Positions 17,105 to 26,376 of a DNA stretch of 64,000 bases are shown here, piece after piece. Both the position numbers and the translations under genes were made by a program. The notes under the pieces were generated by a model. The model was not told the origin of the DNA. It did not search any database and was given only the letters and a program-made list of their open reading frames with translations. The number at the start of each line of letters is the position of its first letter. Positions within the stretch are counted from its first letter, which is position 1. The DNA is from Actinomycetota bacterium (GTDB taxonomy: Bacteria > Actinomycetota > Thermoleophilia > Gaiellales > Gaiellaceae), in NCBI GenBank assembly GCA_013816245.1, contig JACDEU010000002.1, positions 62,001 through 126,000 of the forward strand, given 5' to 3'.

Positions 17105-18375
17105 CCGCGCCGCCGCGCGCGTTCATCGTCGTCACCGGCAGTGAGCTCGTCCGCGGTGACCGCAACGATCTGAACGGTCCCTTCCTCGCTTCCCAGTTGT
17201 TACGCCGCGGAGTCGAGCCGGCGCGGATCTCGATCGTCGGCGACCGCGAAGACGAGCTGACCCTGGCGCTCGCCGAGGGGATGCGCGCCGACCTCTGTGT
17301 CGTCTCCGGCGGACTCGGTCCGACCCACGACGATCGCACCGTCGAGTTCGTCGCCCGGGCAGCAGGTGCCGGCCTTCGGCTCGACGAGGAGCTGCACGAA
17401 CGGATCGGCGGGGTCTCCCGCGCGTTCGCAAAACGCCTCGGGCGTCCGTACGTCGACTTCGAGGCAGGGGTGCGGAAGCAGGCGACGATTCCGGAAGGCG
17501 CGATCTCTCTCGGGCTGGCAGGCACCGCACCCGGGCTCGTCCTCGAGCACGGGACGACCGTGGTCGTCGTCTTGCCGGGGCCGCCGTCCGAGCTGCAACG
17601 CCTCTGGTCTGTCGCGCTCGAAAGCGAACCGGTGCAGCGTGTGCTCGGCCGCGCGCAGCCGCCCGAGCTTCGCCAGCTTCGTTTCTTCGGCGCCAGCGAA
17701 TCGGCGGTCGCGAAAGCTCTTGCGGATGCTGGCGGTGACGGGAACGGGGTGGAGGCGACGATCTGCGCGCGCGATTTCGAGATCCACGTCGACCTGGTGG
17801 TCGCTCCGGGCGCTGGGTCCCGAGCGGACGACCTGACGGAACGGCTCGTCGCGCCGCTCGAGCGAAACCTCTTCAGCCAGGACGAGCGGCCGGTCGAGGA
17901 GCTCGTCCTCGACCTCTGCCGGGCCCGGGGGCTCACGCTAGCGACTGCGGAGTCCTGTACCGGAGGAATGGTGTCGCAGCGGCTCACTTCGGTTCCCGGC
18001 TCGAGCGCCGTCTTCCTGGGTGGGGTCGTTGCCTACTCCGACGAGGTTAAATCGCGTGAGCTCGACGTGCCGGCCGAAGTCCTCGCGCGCCACGGAGCGG
18101 TCTCGGCCGAGGCGGCAGCGGCGATGGCCGCCGGTGCGAGGAGGCGACTGGGAGCAGGCGTCTCGGTGTCCGTGACCGGGATCGCCGGTCCTGACGGCGG
18201 CAGCGAAGAGAAGCCCGTCGGCCTCGTCTATCTCCATGCGGAGACGCCTGCGGGCTCGCGGGGTGCAGACTTCGTCTTCCCCGGCGATCGGGACTCGATC
18301 CGCCGGCGCGCGACCGTCACCGTCCTGCATCTGCTGCGGGGTCTTTTGCAACAGACTCGCGACGAAGCTGAGTGA
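17101..18375 (+). CDS. cinA: CinA: competence/damage-inducible protein, NMN amidase domain
   Basis: 424-residue two-domain protein. The N-terminal MoCF/COG1058 domain has SGGLGPTHDDRT and the VVVLPGPPSE segment; the C-terminal domain has the nicotinamide-nucleotide amidohydrolase motifs TAESCTGGM and SVTGIAGPDGG. CinA recycles nicotinamide nucleotides (ADP-ribose pyrophosphatase plus NMN deamidase in characterised members). GTG 17101 gives the GTGA overlap with rodZ, and its stop overlaps the GTG of thpR. Placement just before recA is the classic order. Confidence 0.93.
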   Translation: MTAPPRAFIVVTGSELVRGDRNDLNGPFLASQLLRRGVEPARISIVGDREDELTLALAEGMRADLCVVSGGLGPTHDDRTVEFVARAAGAGLRLDEELHERIGGVSRAFAKRLGRPYVDFEAGVRKQATIPEGAISLGLAGTAPGLVLEHGTTVVVVLPGPPSELQRLWSVALESEPVQRVLGRAQPPELRQLRFFGASESAVAKALADAGGDGNGVEATICARDFEIHVDLVVAPGAGSRADDLTERLVAPLERNLFSQDERPVEELVLDLCRARGLTLATAESCTGGMVSQRLTSVPGSSAVFLGGVVAYSDEVKSRELDVPAEVLARHGAVSAEAAAAMAAGARRRLGAGVSVSVTGIAGPDGGSEEKPVGLVYLHAETPAGSRGADFVFPGDRDSIRRRATVTVLHLLRGLLQQTRDEAE

Positions 18376-18923
18376 CGCTCCCGGCTAGCGTGGACGACCG
18401 TGACCGCGCGCGCCTGTTCTGCGCTCTTCGTCTCCCCGAGGAGACGCTCGACGGACTGTCCGACTGGCAGGCCGACCACATCGACCGGGGGCGGCCGGTC
18501 CCCCGCGAGAACCTGCACATCACGTTGGCCTTCCTCGGTCACCGTCCGGTGGCGGAGCTCGAGTCGATTTGCCGGGAGCTGCGCGAGGCCGCCAGGGCCG
18601 CAGCCCCGATGCGGCTCCTGCCGGAGCGCTACCGCGAGACCCGGAGCGTCGGGATGCTTGCGCTGAGCGATCCGACCGGAGAAGCGACTGGGCTCGCCGT
18701 CGACCTGCAGGGCCGTCTCGAGCGTCTAGGCGTCTACGAGCGCGAGCGCCGGCCCTGGCTCCCGCACGTAACGGTCGTCCGGTTTCGGGAGCGTCCTCGG
18801 CTCCAGCCGCCGCTTCCCGCTCTCGGAGAGGTCTGTCCGTCCGATGCCGCTGCCTACCATTCCGTGCTGCGGTCCGGTGGAGCGCAGTATGTCGTCGTCG
18901 AATCGTTTGCCCTAGGAGGTTGA
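18372..18923 (+). CDS. thpR: RNA 2',3'-cyclic phosphodiesterase ThpR
   Basis: 183 residues of the 2H phosphoesterase family. Both HxTx motifs are present: HITL in [11 protein letters not shown] and HVTV in LPHVTVVRF, spaced as expected. The enzyme opens 2',3'-cyclic phosphates on RNA ends (historically 2'-5' RNA ligase LigT). The GTG overlaps the cinA stop; the end carries the recA ribosome-binding site AGGAGGT, and its TGA overlaps the recA ATG. Confidence 0.92.
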   Translation: MTLPASVDDRDRARLFCALRLPEETLDGLSDWQADHIDRGRPVPRENLHITLAFLGHRPVAELESICRELREAARAAAPMRLLPERYRETRSVGMLALSDPTGEATGLAVDLQGRLERLGVYERERRPWLPHVTVVRFRERPRLQPPLPALGEVCPSDAAAYHSVLRSGGAQYVVVESFALGG

Positions 18924-20014
18924 TGGAAGTGGATCGCGAGCAGGCTCTAGACGCCGCCCTCGGGCACATCGAGCGTCAGTTCGGCAAGGGTGCCGTCATG
19001 AAGATGAACGATCACGCACACGTTTCGATCGGCGCGGTGTCGACCGGCTCGCTCTCACTCGACCTCGCGCTCGGCATCGGCGGGCTCCCGCGCGGCCGTA
19101 TCGTCGAGATCTTCGGCCCGGAGTCCTCCGGGAAGACGACGCTCGTCTACCACGTGATCGCCGAGGCACAGCGTCGCGGCGGGATCTGTGCGTTCATCGA
19201 TGCAGAGCATTCGATGGACCCGACCTACGCCAAGCACATCGGCGTCAACATCGACGACCTGCTCGTCTCGCAGCCCGACACAGGTGAGCAGGGGCTCGAG
19301 ATCGCAGAGCTGCTCATCCGCTCGGGGGCGCTCGACGTCGTCGCAGTCGACTCGGTTGCAGCCCTCACGCCGAAGGCCGAGATCGAGGGCGAGATGGGCG
19401 ACACGCATGTCGGCCTGCAGGCGAGGCTGATGTCCCAGGCGCTGCGCAAGCTCGCCGGCACGTTGAACCGCACCGACACGATCTGCCTCTTCACGAACCA
19501 GCTGCGAGAGAAGATCGGTGTCATGTTCGGAAATCCGGAAACGACGCCGGGCGGTCGCGCCTTGAAGTTCTACTCGTCCGTGCGACTTGACATCCGTCGC
19601 ATCGAGACCTTGAAGGAAGGCGTAGAGGCGATCGGCAACCGTGTGCGCGTGAAGGTCGTGAAGAACAAGGTCGCGCCGCCGTTCAAGCAGGCCGAGTTCG
19701 ACATCATCTACGGCTCCGGCATCTCCTGGGAAGGCACCGTTCTCGACGCTGGGCTCGAGCGCAAGGTCGTGACGAAGTCGGGCTCGTACTTCAGCTTCGG
19801 CGACGAACGGCTGGGCCAGGGGCGCCAGAATGCGACCGCGTTCCTGCGCGAGCATCCAGATGTCTGCCAGGGCATCCTCACCGGCATCCAGGTGGCGATC
19901 GGGGCCGAGCAGGTTGTGTCCGCGCGACTCCTTCCCATCGACGCCGACGCGGCCGAGCAGAACGGAAAAGTCACGCAAGACCTCAAGATCGAGAAAGCCG
20001 CCTCGAAGAAGTAG
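18923..20014 (+). CDS. recA: Recombinase RecA
   Basis: 363 residues, normal for RecA. Walker [10 protein letters not shown] at residues 65-73, the catalytic Glu in DAEHSMDP, Walker [13 protein letters not shown], the L2-adjacent [14 protein letters not shown] and the C-terminal domain are intact; no intein. ATG 18923 overlaps the thpR TGA and is preceded by AGGAGGT. It coats single-stranded DNA in recombination and drives SOS cleavage of LexA. No SOS box is visible directly upstream, since the gene is embedded in an operon. The stop shares one base with recX GTG. Confidence 0.98.
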   Translation: MEVDREQALDAALGHIERQFGKGAVMKMNDHAHVSIGAVSTGSLSLDLALGIGGLPRGRIVEIFGPESSGKTTLVYHVIAEAQRRGGICAFIDAEHSMDPTYAKHIGVNIDDLLVSQPDTGEQGLEIAELLIRSGALDVVAVDSVAALTPKAEIEGEMGDTHVGLQARLMSQALRKLAGTLNRTDTICLFTNQLREKIGVMFGNPETTPGGRALKFYSSVRLDIRRIETLKEGVEAIGNRVRVKVVKNKVAPPFKQAEFDIIYGSGISWEGTVLDAGLERKVVTKSGSYFSFGDERLGQGRQNATAFLREHPDVCQGILTGIQVAIGAEQVVSARLLPIDADAAEQNGKVTQDLKIEKAASKK

Positions 20015-20601
20015 TGCCGACCGTCACCGGGCTGCGCGAGGACCGGCGCGGCCGGGTGGCCGTCGAGCTCGACGGCTCTCCGTGGCGCACGTTCCCCGCT
20101 GACGTCGTCGTCCGCGCGGGAATCTCCCACGGCCGCGCTCTGGACCGGCCCGCCCTCCGTGTGCTTCGACGGGAGCTCCGGCGAGCCGAGGCCCTCGCAG
20201 TCGCAGGCCGCGCGTTACGGGCGCGCGACCTGTCGGCCCGAGAGCTGGCGATGCGCCTCGAGCAGAGGGCGGTCGCCCCGAGCGCAGCGGAAGAGTCCCT
20301 CGCCGCCCTGGCCGCCGCCGGGCTGCTGGACGACGCGCGTCTCGCCGAGAATCGAGCCGGGTCGCTGGCGGAGCGCGGCTATGGAGATGCGGCGATCCGG
20401 CACGACCTGGAGCGGCGCGGCGTGCCGGCCGACCTCGTCGAGGCGGCCGTGGCGGGCCTCGAGCCGGAGCGCGACCGGGCGGGTCTCATCCTGGCCCGGC
20501 GGGGCACTGGAGCGGGCACAGCGCGTTACCTGGCCGGCAAGGGCTTCGGCGAGGACGTGCTGGAGCAGGCTGTGGGGAGCGATTTTGGACATCACCCCTG
20601 A
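20014..20601 (+). CDS. recX: Regulatory protein RecX
   Basis: 195 residues. Three-helix repeats typical of RecX are visible (LRARDLSARELAMRLEQR, LLDDARLAENRAGSLAERGYGDAAIRHDLERRG split over residues 70-140). RecX modulates RecA filaments. GTG 20014 overlaps the recA stop by one base. The promoter for the following rny gene lies across its last codons. Confidence 0.9.
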   Translation: MPTVTGLREDRRGRVAVELDGSPWRTFPADVVVRAGISHGRALDRPALRVLRRELRRAEALAVAGRALRARDLSARELAMRLEQRAVAPSAAEESLAALAAAGLLDDARLAENRAGSLAERGYGDAAIRHDLERRGVPADLVEAAVAGLEPERDRAGLILARRGTGAGTARYLAGKGFGEDVLEQAVGSDFGHHP

Positions 20602-20614
20602 ACCGGGGTAGGAT
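20585..20614 (+). promoter_or_regulatory. Housekeeping promoter for RNase Y
   Basis: TTGGAC (20585-20590) and TAGGAT (20609-20614) are separated by 18 nt and overlap the recX 3' end. It would yield a leader of about 240 nt before rny. Confidence 0.55.
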
Positions 20615-20620
20615 GCGAGT

Positions 20621-20860
20621 GCCTCATCCGATGTTTTTCCTGCACAGAGACGTTTTCCGAATCGCAACTGCACTCCTGAACCGCATGTCGACCATCACCT
20701 ACTCCGACACCGAAAGGCTCTTGGCAGCGGCGAGGTAGCGACCGCTCTCCGAGCCGCGGTGTCGGCTCGCTTCACCGATTCGGGATCTCTCGTGCCGGCC
20801 GGAATGCCGGGTGGGCTCCGCGGTAGCAAACCGCGGGCCAATCGACCCAGGAGCCAGCCC
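20621..20860 (+). promoter_or_regulatory. Long structured leader of rny
   Basis: No gene is seen here. The last 120 nt hold three potential hairpins: CGAGCC/GGCTCG, CCGGC/GCCGG and CCGCGG-TAGCAAA-CCGCGG, the last one just 12 nt before the AGGAG ribosome-binding site. I cannot match it to a known riboswitch consensus; autoregulation by RNA cleavage or a protein operator are alternatives. Confidence 0.4.
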
Positions 20861-22480
20861 ATGCAGGTCGCCATCGGGATTCTCATCGGCCTTGTCACCG
20901 GGGGATTAGGAGGTGCCGTCGCTGTCGGCGCGCTCGGCAAGTCGCGGCTCGGCGCCGCGCAGCAGCAGCGAAAGCAACTGATCGACGACGCGCGCCGGGA
21001 AGCCGACACGCTGCGACGCGAGGCCCAGATCACCGCACGCGAGGAGGCCGTCAAGCTTCGTGCCGACATCGATCGGGAGGTCGCTGAGCACCGCACGAGG
21101 ATCGTCAAGGTCGAGGAGCGCGTGCTCGCAAAGGAAGAGGAGATCGACGGCAAGCTGACAGAGATCGCGCGCCGCGAGCAGGGCGTCTCCGACCGCGAGA
21201 TCCATCTCAGGCAACTCCAGGAAGACCAGAAGGGAGCACGTGAAGAGCAGTTCGCGGCGCTCGAGCGAATCTCGGGCATGACCGTGAACGAGGCCAAGCT
21301 CAGCCTTCTGGAACGCTCCGAGGATCTCGTCCGCCACGAGCTCGCCCGCAGGGTGCGGCAGCTCGAGGAAGAAGCACGCACCGAGGCGAAGCGGCGCGCA
21401 CGCAACCTCGTTGCGGACGCGCTGCAACGCGTCGCCGCGAGTCACGCTGCGGAGACGACTGTCTCGGTTGTCGCGCTTCCCTCCGACGACATGAAGGGAC
21501 GCATCATCGGCCGCGAGGGTCGCAACATCCGTGCGCTCGAGCATCTGACAGGCGTCGACTTCATCATCGACGACACGCCCCAGGCCGTGGTGCTCTCGTC
21601 GTTCGACGGAATCCGCCGTGAGGTCGCCAAGCTCACCCTCTCGAAACTGATCGAGGACGGCCGGATTCATCCGGCCCGGATCGAGGACACCTACTACGCG
21701 TCGAAGGCGGAGATCGAGGACACGATCGTGCAGGCAGGCGAGCAGGCGGTCTTCGAGGCGAACTGCGGCGAGTTCCACGACGAGCTCGTGAAGATCCTCG
21801 GCCGGCTCCGTTTTCGGACGAGCTACGGACAGAACGTCCTCAAACACACGCTTGAGGTCGTGCACCTCGCCGGGATCATGGCGTCGGAGGTCGGTGCGGG
21901 CGTGAAGGTCACCAAGCGCGCGGCGCTGCTGCACGACCTCGGAAAGGCGATGACGCACGAGGTGGAGGGATCGCATGCGTCGATCTCTGCGCAGCTCGCG
22001 CGCCGCTACGGCGAATCGCAGCACGTCGTGCACGCGATCGAGGCCCACCACTACGAGGTCGAGCCGCAAACGGTCGAGGCGGTGCTGCTGATCGCAGCCG
22101 ACGCGATCTCCGCGTCGCGGCCTGGAGCGCGTGGCGAAAGCCTCGAGCACTACATCAAGCGCCTCGAGTCCCTCGAGGAGCTCGCCGCGCAGAAGCCGGG
22201 CGTAGACAAAGTGTATGCACTTCAGGCGGGCCGTGAGATCCGCGTCATCGTGCGGCCCGCCGACGTCGACGACGACGCTGCGGTGCTGCTCTCACACGAG
22301 ATCGCCCGGGAGATCGAGGATCAGCTGGAGTACCCGGGCCAGGTCAAGGTGACAGTGATCCGAGAGAGCCGCGCCGTCGATGTCGCCCGCAACGTGTCGA
22401 ACGGCAGCGCCCCGTTGAGCGGCGAGCCGCTTGCGGCACCGGACCCGGAGCCGCAAGTCCAGTCCGACCACGCCGCCTAG
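20861..22480 (+). CDS. rny: Ribonuclease Y
   Basis: 539-residue membrane-bound endoribonuclease that starts mRNA decay. An N-terminal membrane helix (about 2-26) is followed by a long coiled coil (about 30-190), a KH domain (GRIIGREGRNIRALE) and an HD domain with the metal residues in HTLEVVHLAG and LLHDLGKA, then the C-terminal domain. ATG 20861 is preceded by AGGAG at 7 nt, preferred over in-frame upstream codons inside the leader. With RNase J in the same window it completes a Gram-positive-style degradation set. Confidence 0.95.
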   Translation: MQVAIGILIGLVTGGLGGAVAVGALGKSRLGAAQQQRKQLIDDARREADTLRREAQITAREEAVKLRADIDREVAEHRTRIVKVEERVLAKEEEIDGKLTEIARREQGVSDREIHLRQLQEDQKGAREEQFAALERISGMTVNEAKLSLLERSEDLVRHELARRVRQLEEEARTEAKRRARNLVADALQRVAASHAAETTVSVVALPSDDMKGRIIGREGRNIRALEHLTGVDFIIDDTPQAVVLSSFDGIRREVAKLTLSKLIEDGRIHPARIEDTYYASKAEIEDTIVQAGEQAVFEANCGEFHDELVKILGRLRFRTSYGQNVLKHTLEVVHLAGIMASEVGAGVKVTKRAALLHDLGKAMTHEVEGSHASISAQLARRYGESQHVVHAIEAHHYEVEPQTVEAVLLIAADAISASRPGARGESLEHYIKRLESLEELAAQKPGVDKVYALQAGREIRVIVRPADVDDDAAVLLSHEIAREIEDQLEYPGQVKVTVIRESRAVDVARNVSNGSAPLSGEPLAAPDPEPQVQSDHAA

Positions 22481-23107
22481 GCACGCTTCGCGAAGCCGGC
22501 GGCCGCGCCGAGCGTCAGATAGACGATCCCCGAGCCGTACCCGATGAGCCTGCGCTTGCGCCGAATCAGGCCGCCGACCGTTCCGGCAGCCATGGCGTAG
22601 AGCGAGTCGCTGACGAGGCCGAGCCCGACGAAGACGAACCCGAGCACGAGTGCCTGCGACCAAACGCCGCCGCGACTCGCCTCCACGAATTGCGGCAGGA
22701 AGGCGAGAAAGAAGAGAGCGGTCTTCGGATTGAGCAGGTTCACGGCCACGCCTCGCCAGAACGCGCGCCGGAGCGGCTCGGGCTGTGGCCGAAGCTCATC
22801 CGCGCCGTCACGGGCGAGCAGCTTGCGGATCCCGAGATTAGACGAGGTAGGCGCCCGCGTACTTGACGACATCGAAAGCGAGAGGCGATGCGACGATCAC
22901 CGCCGAAAGGCCCGCAGAGGCGGCGGCGACATGGACAAGCGTTCCCAGGTGGACGCCTGCCACCGACGCCAGGCCGACTTTTCGCCCCTGCTCGGCGCTC
23001 TGGGCTACGACGTAGAGGACCGCAGGGCCGGGAATGGCGAGCAGCGCCAGCGCAGCCAGGGCGAAGAGCCAGAGAGAGGTCGAGTCCGGAAAGACCACGG
23101 GTAGCAT
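22477..23107 (-). pseudogene. LysE/RhtB-type amino-acid exporter, frameshifted
   Basis: Reading from ATG 23107 the N-terminal half (ALLAIPGPAVLYVVAQSAEQG, typical of LysE transporters) ends in a premature TAA at about 22840 after GAYLV. The next frame continues at once with LGIRKLLARDGADEL and the conserved VNLLNPKTALFFLAFLPQF block to 22477. Removing one T of the TT at 22838-22839 restores AYLVYLGIRKLL, so a single-base insertion split a six-helix exporter of about 209 residues. It may be recent inactivation or an assembly error. Its start region overlaps the divergent miaB promoter. Confidence 0.8.
23102..23107 (+). promoter_or_regulatory. -10 box TAGCAT, leaderless miaB
   Basis: TAGCAT ends 8 nt before GTG 23116, with no ribosome-binding site. 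It starts the miaB-epimerase-miaA-dapF unit. Confidence 0.5.
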
Positions 23108-23115
23108 TCTGGCCC

Positions 23116-24441
23116 GTGCGGCGGTACCACGTCACCACATTCGGCTGCCAGATGAACGCTCACGACAGCGAGCGGATCAAGGGCATGCTCGAGGAGCTCG
23201 GACTGGGGGAGGCGCCGTCTCAGGAGGACGCGGACGTCCTCGTCTTCAACACCTGCACGATCCGGGAGAAGCCCGACCAGAAGTTCGCCGCGCATCTCGC
23301 CCAGGCGGCCGCGGTGAAGCGGCGAAGCCCCGACAAGGTGATCGCGGTAGGCGGCTGTTACGCGGAGGCTCAGCGCGGACGGCTCTTCGAGCTCTATCCG
23401 TACGTGGACGTCGCCTTCGGGCCCGGATCGATCCCGCACCTGGGAGAGTGGCTCGGCGCCGGCGGTTTCGGGCTCGATCGCGGCAGCTTCGGGCTCGAGG
23501 AGCGGAGCTTCGCCGGCGAGCTGCCCATGCACCGCGACCGTACGTTTCAGGCGTGGGTACAGATTTCGATGGGCTGCAACTCGAAGTGCGCCTACTGCAT
23601 CGTCCCGGCCGTGCGTGGCCGGGAGGTCAGCCGGCGTCCAGGTGACGTCGTCGCGGAAGTGACCCGGCTCGCGGTGGAAGGAGTGCGTGAGGTGACACTC
23701 CTCGGCCAGAACGTCAACTCGTGGGGCCGCGATCTGGCGCCGGAGATCCACACGGAGTTCGGTGAGCTGCTCAGAGCGTGCGACGCAGTCGACGGCATCG
23801 AGCGCATTCGCTTCACCAGTCCGCATCCAAAGGACTTCCGCCGGCCGGTCATCGAGGCGATGGCCGACTGCGAGACGGTGTGCGAGCACGCCCACCTGCC
23901 CTTGCAGTCCGGCTCGTCGCGCATCCTGAAGACGATGCGCAGGACGTACACCCGGGAGCGGTACTTCCGGCTCGTCGATGAGCTGCGCTCTGCCATTCCG
24001 GATCTTGCCCTAAGCACCGACCTGATCGTCGGGTTTCCCGGCGAGACGGAAGACGATTTCTACGACACCATGGCCGCAGTCGAGGAAGTCGGCTTCGACA
24101 GCGCGTTCACGTTCGTTTATTCCCCGCGTGCCGGCACCGAGGCGGCTGCGATGCAAGAGCAGATCCCGGACGACGTCAAGCGCGATCGGATCGAACGACT
24201 GGTCGACGTGGTGCAGCGCACGGCTGCTAGGCGAAACGCAGAACGTGTCGGCCGCGTCGAAGAGGTGCTCGTCGAAGCGCCGAGCCGCACCGATCAGACA
24301 TTGTTGCGGGGACGGACGCGCCGAAACACGACCGTGAACTTCTCCGGTGAGGCCGCGCCGGGAGAGCTGGTCGACGTGCTGATCGACGGGGCGACCTCAA
24401 TGACCCTGCGTGGAGCGCAGGCTGCGAGAGTCGCCGCCTGA
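23116..24441 (+). CDS. miaB: tRNA-2-methylthio-N6-dimethylallyladenosine synthase
   Basis: 441-residue radical-SAM methylthiotransferase. The N-terminal UPF0004 domain supplies three Cys (TTFGCQMNAHDSE, FNTCTIRE, VGGCYAE) for the auxiliary 4Fe-4S cluster; the radical-SAM loop is MGCNSKCAYCIVP; a C-terminal TRAM domain binds tRNA. It modifies A37 after MiaA has prenylated it; miaA lies two genes downstream. GTG 23116 fits the leaderless spacing. The stop overlaps the next ATG (TGATG). Confidence 0.95.
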   Translation: MRRYHVTTFGCQMNAHDSERIKGMLEELGLGEAPSQEDADVLVFNTCTIREKPDQKFAAHLAQAAAVKRRSPDKVIAVGGCYAEAQRGRLFELYPYVDVAFGPGSIPHLGEWLGAGGFGLDRGSFGLEERSFAGELPMHRDRTFQAWVQISMGCNSKCAYCIVPAVRGREVSRRPGDVVAEVTRLAVEGVREVTLLGQNVNSWGRDLAPEIHTEFGELLRACDAVDGIERIRFTSPHPKDFRRPVIEAMADCETVCEHAHLPLQSGSSRILKTMRRTYTRERYFRLVDELRSAIPDLALSTDLIVGFPGETEDDFYDTMAAVEEVGFDSAFTFVYSPRAGTEAAAMQEQIPDDVKRDRIERLVDVVQRTAARRNAERVGRVEEVLVEAPSRTDQTLLRGRTRRNTTVNFSGEAAPGELVDVLIDGATSMTLRGAQAARVAA

Positions 24442-25478
24442 TGCGCGTCCTCGTCACAGGCTCGAGCGGCCAGATCGGGACAAACCTGGCCCAGCGGCTC
24501 CAGCGGGACGGGCACGACGTGTTCGGTGTCGACAAGCGCCTCAACACCTGGACCGACGACTTCAAGTACCTCCTGCAGGACCTCTCCGGGCACTACCCGT
24601 CCTTCCCGGGAGGGATCGGCGGCGTCGAGTATCCCGAGGTCGATCTCGTCGTGCACCTGGCGGCGCACGCGAAGGTGCACCAGCTCGTCCGCCAGCCGCA
24701 CCGCGCGCTCGAGAACGCGGTCATGACGTTCAACGTCCTCGAGTTCTGCCGCCAACAGAATCTGCCGATCGTCTTCTCGTCGAGCCGCGAGGTCTACGGT
24801 GACGTGCATCGATTTGCCGAAGAAGAGGCGAGTGAGGCGAGCGCCGACTTCGCGTACACCGAGTCGACGTACTCAGCGTCGAAGATCGCCGGCGAGGCGT
24901 TCGTCTATTCGTACGCGCGGTGTTACGGGCTCAAGTACCTAGTCTTCCGCTTCTCGAACGTCTACGGCCGATACGACAACGACCTTGCGCGCATGGTGCG
25001 CGTCCTGCCGCTCTTCATCCACACCATGCTGCGCGACGAACCGGTCACGGTGTTCGGACAGGAGAAGACGCTCGACTTCACCTACGTCGACGATTGCATC
25101 GACGGCATCACGCGCGGGATCGAGGCGCTGGCCGAGGCGCGTGTCGTCAACGAGACGGTCAATCTCGCCTACGGCCAGGGGAACTCACTCGTGCACGCTG
25201 CCGAGCTGATCGCCGCTGAGCTCGGGATGGATCCGAAGATCGCGCTTGCCCCGTCGCTGCTCGGCGAGGTCACGCACTACGTCGCGGACCTGACCAAGGC
25301 CCGCGAACTGCTTGGCTATAAGCCCCTCGTCCCGCTCGAGGAGGGGATCTCGCGCTCGGTCGCCTGGTTCAAGGAGCATCGCGCCGCGCATCCCGAGGAA
25401 GACGGGCCGCTGCCGGCCGACGTCCTCTTCCCTCAGGATGGAGAGGTTGGCTGGAAGTCGGCCGTCAGCTCCTCGTAG
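24441..25478 (+). CDS. NAD-dependent nucleotide-sugar epimerase/dehydratase
   Basis: 345-residue extended short-chain dehydrogenase. The NAD site is VTGSSGQIGTNL at residues 5-16, with VVHLAAHAKV, the SSSREVYG serine and the YSASKIAGE catalytic Tyr/Lys pair. Substrates are probably UDP- or dTDP-sugars for the envelope, but specificity cannot be read. ATG overlaps the miaB stop as TGATG. Its last 41 nt overlap miaA. Its presence between two tRNA-modification genes is unusual and is probably only operon packing. Confidence 0.85.
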   Translation: MRVLVTGSSGQIGTNLAQRLQRDGHDVFGVDKRLNTWTDDFKYLLQDLSGHYPSFPGGIGGVEYPEVDLVVHLAAHAKVHQLVRQPHRALENAVMTFNVLEFCRQQNLPIVFSSSREVYGDVHRFAEEEASEASADFAYTESTYSASKIAGEAFVYSYARCYGLKYLVFRFSNVYGRYDNDLARMVRVLPLFIHTMLRDEPVTVFGQEKTLDFTYVDDCIDGITRGIEALAEARVVNETVNLAYGQGNSLVHAAELIAAELGMDPKIALAPSLLGEVTHYVADLTKARELLGYKPLVPLEEGISRSVAWFKEHRAAHPEEDGPLPADVLFPQDGEVGWKSAVSSS

Positions 25479-26376
25479 CGTCGTCGCCATCTTCGGCCCG
25501 ACCGCCTCGGGCAAGACGGCTGTTGCGGAGGCCGTTGCCGATCGGCTCGGCGGCGAGGTCGTTTCGGCCGATTCGATGCAGGCCTATCGGGGGTTGCCCA
25601 TCCTTACGGCACAGCCAGAGCGGCCGACGCGTCTCGTGGGCATCTGGCCGCTGGATCACGAGGGCTCGGTCGCGGAGTATGCGCGGCTGGCACACGCGGC
25701 CATCGACGAGCTGGTCGGCAGCGGTCGGATCCCCGTCGTCGCCGGGGGAACCGGCCTCTACCTTCGCGCCGCCCTCGCAGAGCTGAGCCTTCCACCGGCG
25801 CCGACCGAGGAGCAACGAGCGCGGTGGGAGCGCGCGTACGACCGGCTCGGGCCCGAGCGTGCCTATGACCTCCTGCTGGAACGCGATCCCGACGCGGCAG
25901 CGCGGCTCCATCCCAACGACCGACGCCGCGTCGTGCGCGCGCTGGAGCTCACCGAGCTGGGATCGTCGCTGAGCCCGGATGCGGACCGGCTCTGGACGGC
26001 AGAAACCCGGCTGCCCACGATCGTCTTCGGGCTCGAAGTGCCGCGGGCCGTCCTGGGGGACCGAATCGTCCGGAGGGCGCAGGCGATGTTCGACGCAGGC
26101 GTCGTCGACGAGGCGCGTCGCGCGCTCGCGGAGCCCCTCTCCTCCACCGCAGCCCGGGCACTCGGCCTACGTGAAGTGGCCGAGCTTCCACGCGAAGAAG
26201 CGCTTTCGACACTCGTCACACGTACGCGGCGCTATGCCGCCTATCAACGGAAGTGGGTGCGACGCATCCCCGGCCTTGTTAGCGTCAGCGCCGATCGTCC
26301 GGTGGACGAGATCGCACATGACATTGTCGAAGTGGCAAGCGCTCGGCAACGACTACCTGCTGGTCGAACGGGCTGA
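25438..26376 (+). CDS. miaA: tRNA dimethylallyltransferase MiaA
   Basis: 312 residues. The P-loop FGPTASGKT is near residue 22, followed by SADSMQAYRGL and VAGGTGLYLRA, all standard MiaA motifs, and the C-terminal RTRRYAAYQRKW stretch that binds tRNA. It attaches the dimethylallyl group to A37. ATG 25438 lies inside the epimerase gene; the alternative TTG 25447 would trim three residues. The 3' end overlaps dapF by 59 nt. Confidence 0.93.
   Translation: MERLAGSRPSAPRSVVAIFGPTASGKTAVAEAVADRLGGEVVSADSMQAYRGLPILTAQPERPTRLVGIWPLDHEGSVAEYARLAHAAIDELVGSGRIPVVAGGTGLYLRAALAELSLPPAPTEEQRARWERAYDRLGPERAYDLLLERDPDAAARLHPNDRRRVVRALELTELGSSLSPDADRLWTAETRLPTIVFGLEVPRAVLGDRIVRRAQAMFDAGVVDEARRALAEPLSSTAARALGLREVAELPREEALSTLVTRTRRYAAYQRKWVRRIPGLVSVSADRPVDEIAHDIVEVASARQRLPAGRTG

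Noticed and set aside
20621-20860. Known riboswitch (c-di-AMP, SAM or cobalamin) in the rny leader
   Set aside because: Hairpins are present but none of the conserved riboswitch core sequences I know could be matched.
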